A DNA stretch of 64,000 nucleotides. Origin: an uncultured Collinsella sp. Its GTDB lineage: Bacteria > Actinomycetota > Coriobacteriia > Coriobacteriales > Coriobacteriaceae. A program made the position numbers and the translations under genes. Below, one piece after another: positions 63,107 through 64,000 of the stretch (position 1 is its first letter; every line of letters begins with the position of its first letter). Below the pieces are notes generated by a model, which was not told the origin of the DNA, searched no databases, and was given only the letters and a program-made list of their open reading frames with translations. The stretch is taken from NCBI GenBank assembly GCA_959026725.1, contig CAUFMG010000006.1:45415-109414 (forward strand), in the 5' to 3' direction.

Positions 63107-64000
63107 CTACCCGGTCGAGCGGTAGGCGTAGCCGTCCTTCTGGTAGTTTGCCGTGTGGTCGGAGTGGGCGATTGCCATGAGCTCGTCGGTCGGGCCAAAG
63201 TACAGATGGCGCTGGTCCAGGTCTCCGTACCAGTTGTCGCTGGTGTCGTCCCAGGTTAGGTCCATCTGGCACCATTTGCCGTCGATCTTTACGGCGTTCC
63301 AGGTGTGGCCGTTGCCGGTGATGCGGCCGTTGGCGATGCCCGCGGCGTCAAGGAGCTTGGAGTAGATGCGCTGGTAGCTCTCGCAGGTGCCCTGGTGGCG
63401 CGTGAGGCCGCTTTCGGCCGAACACCAGTTGAGGCTGTGGTCGTACTCCAGCTGGTCGAGCGTCCAGTCGTGGAGCCACAGCGCCATGTCGTATTCCGAG
63501 CCGTTCGTCTTTTGCCTGCACTGGGTCACAGCGTTGTTGACGATCTGCGTGACGCTCGGGCGGGCGGCGTCGTTTACGGTCACCTCCGCCGTTGTGCGCA
63601 GGTAGTAGATCCCCTTGTCGTTTTGGGGGTCGTTTCTGTCGTTGTCCATAAAGTAGAAGTAGATGCGGTACGTGCCCGATGCCGTGAAGTCGAAGGTAAA
63701 GTCGTGGCCCGCGGTGCCCAGGCTGCAGTAGTTGCCCCATGCCGCGCGCGACGGGTCGCAGACGCTTTCCTGGCTGCCGCCGTCCCAATAGGTGGGCACG
63801 TCCATGCGCGCCTTGGCCTGGGACGAGCCGTTGGCCTGGGTTACGTGGAAGGTCGTCGCGGTGCCCGCGGGGGCGTCGTTCCACGAGACGGTGAAGGTGA
63901 CGCCGTTTTGGGTCGCCGTGGCGGAGTGGGCGTAGGTGGTTTGTGACGTGGCGGAGATTGCGGCGGGCGTGGGGGTGGTTTGGGCTCGGAGGGATGGGGT
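63107..64000 (-). CDS. Surface protein with transglutaminase-like domain, partial
   Basis: The frame is open to the right edge, so the N-terminus (and any signal peptide) is missing; 297 residues are seen. An N-terminal Thr/Ala-rich, Ig-like region (about the first 130 residues, with FTVSWND and YRIYFYFMDND) precedes a transglutaminase-like cysteine protease fold: GTCESYQRIYSKLL holds the Cys, GNGHTWNAVKIDGKW the His, and MDLTWDD the Asp. Such proteins are extracellular in gut Firmicutes and Actinobacteria. Enzymatic role unproven. It is transcribed towards the IS256 remnant. Confidence 0.82.
   Translation of the reverse strand, partial: TPSLRAQTTPTPAAISATSQTTYAHSATATQNGVTFTVSWNDAPAGTATTFHVTQANGSSQAKARMDVPTYWDGGSQESVCDPSRAAWGNYCSLGTAGHDFTFDFTASGTYRIYFYFMDNDRNDPQNDKGIYYLRTTAEVTVNDAARPSVTQIVNNAVTQCRQKTNGSEYDMALWLHDWTLDQLEYDHSLNWCSAESGLTRHQGTCESYQRIYSKLLDAAGIANGRITGNGHTWNAVKIDGKWCQMDLTWDDTSDNWYGDLDQRHLYFGPTDELMAIAHSDHTANYQKDGYAYRSTG

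Overview
The window looks like chromosomal DNA of a high-GC, anaerobic gut actinobacterium, most likely Collinsella or a close relative in the Coriobacteriia. I infer this from the gene content and protein resemblance (complete formate hydrogenlyase, Sec-decoding genes, tig-clpP-clpX-valS-folC order); I ran no database search. Most genes are GC-rich with C/G-ending codons. The exception is about 52.6-61.6 kb, which is clearly AT-richer and looks acquired.

Layout. 0-4.2 kb: end of a cysteine desulfurase-like gene, brnQ, tRNA-Pro and tRNA-Gly, an AbiEi/DUF559-like gene, and a PIN toxin with a DinJ-like antitoxin. 4.4-20 kb: a formate hydrogenlyase locus on the + strand: hydN, selenocysteine-containing fdhF (in-frame TGA at 5584), hyfA to hyfI, hycH, hycI and focA. 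20-27 kb: a stand-alone molybdopterin oxidoreductase, then selA, selB, tRNA-Sec, mobA and a DUF3343 (putative Se/S carrier) gene. So the selenoenzyme, its partner hydrogenase, the Sec-insertion machinery and a molybdenum cofactor gene sit together. selD, hyp genes and an FhlA-type regulator are not in the window. 27-33 kb: gdhA and a two-gene xanthine dehydrogenase-family molybdenum hydroxylase. 33-41 kb: tRNA-Leu, tig, clpP, clpX, valS and folC. 41-48 kb: an IS110 element, an M24 peptidase, and a three-gene FAD/FeS oxidoreductase module resembling anaerobic glycerol-3-phosphate dehydrogenase, all on the - strand. 48-51 kb: a small membrane zinc-ribbon protein and thrS. 51-61.6 kb: a surface polysaccharide operon (LoaP-like antiterminator, sugar-phosphate transferase, glycosyltransferases, pyruvyl transferase, FrhB-like protein, polymerase, flippase) ending at a decayed IS256-type transposase. 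63.1-64 kb: a secreted-type transglutaminase-like protein running off the window.

The most unusual content is between the genes. At least five families of long inverted repeats fill the intergenic gaps. Where copies differ, both arms change together, so the hairpin is kept while its sequence drifts. One family (about 43.0 and 44.5 kb) has a conserved central core inside completely different, but internally complementary, outer arms. Another pair of nested palindromes brackets valS. In the polysaccharide operon two poly-G tracts (G10 before the sugar transferase and G9 inside a glycosyltransferase) look like phase-variation switches; removing one G from the second restores a normal glycosyltransferase C-terminus.
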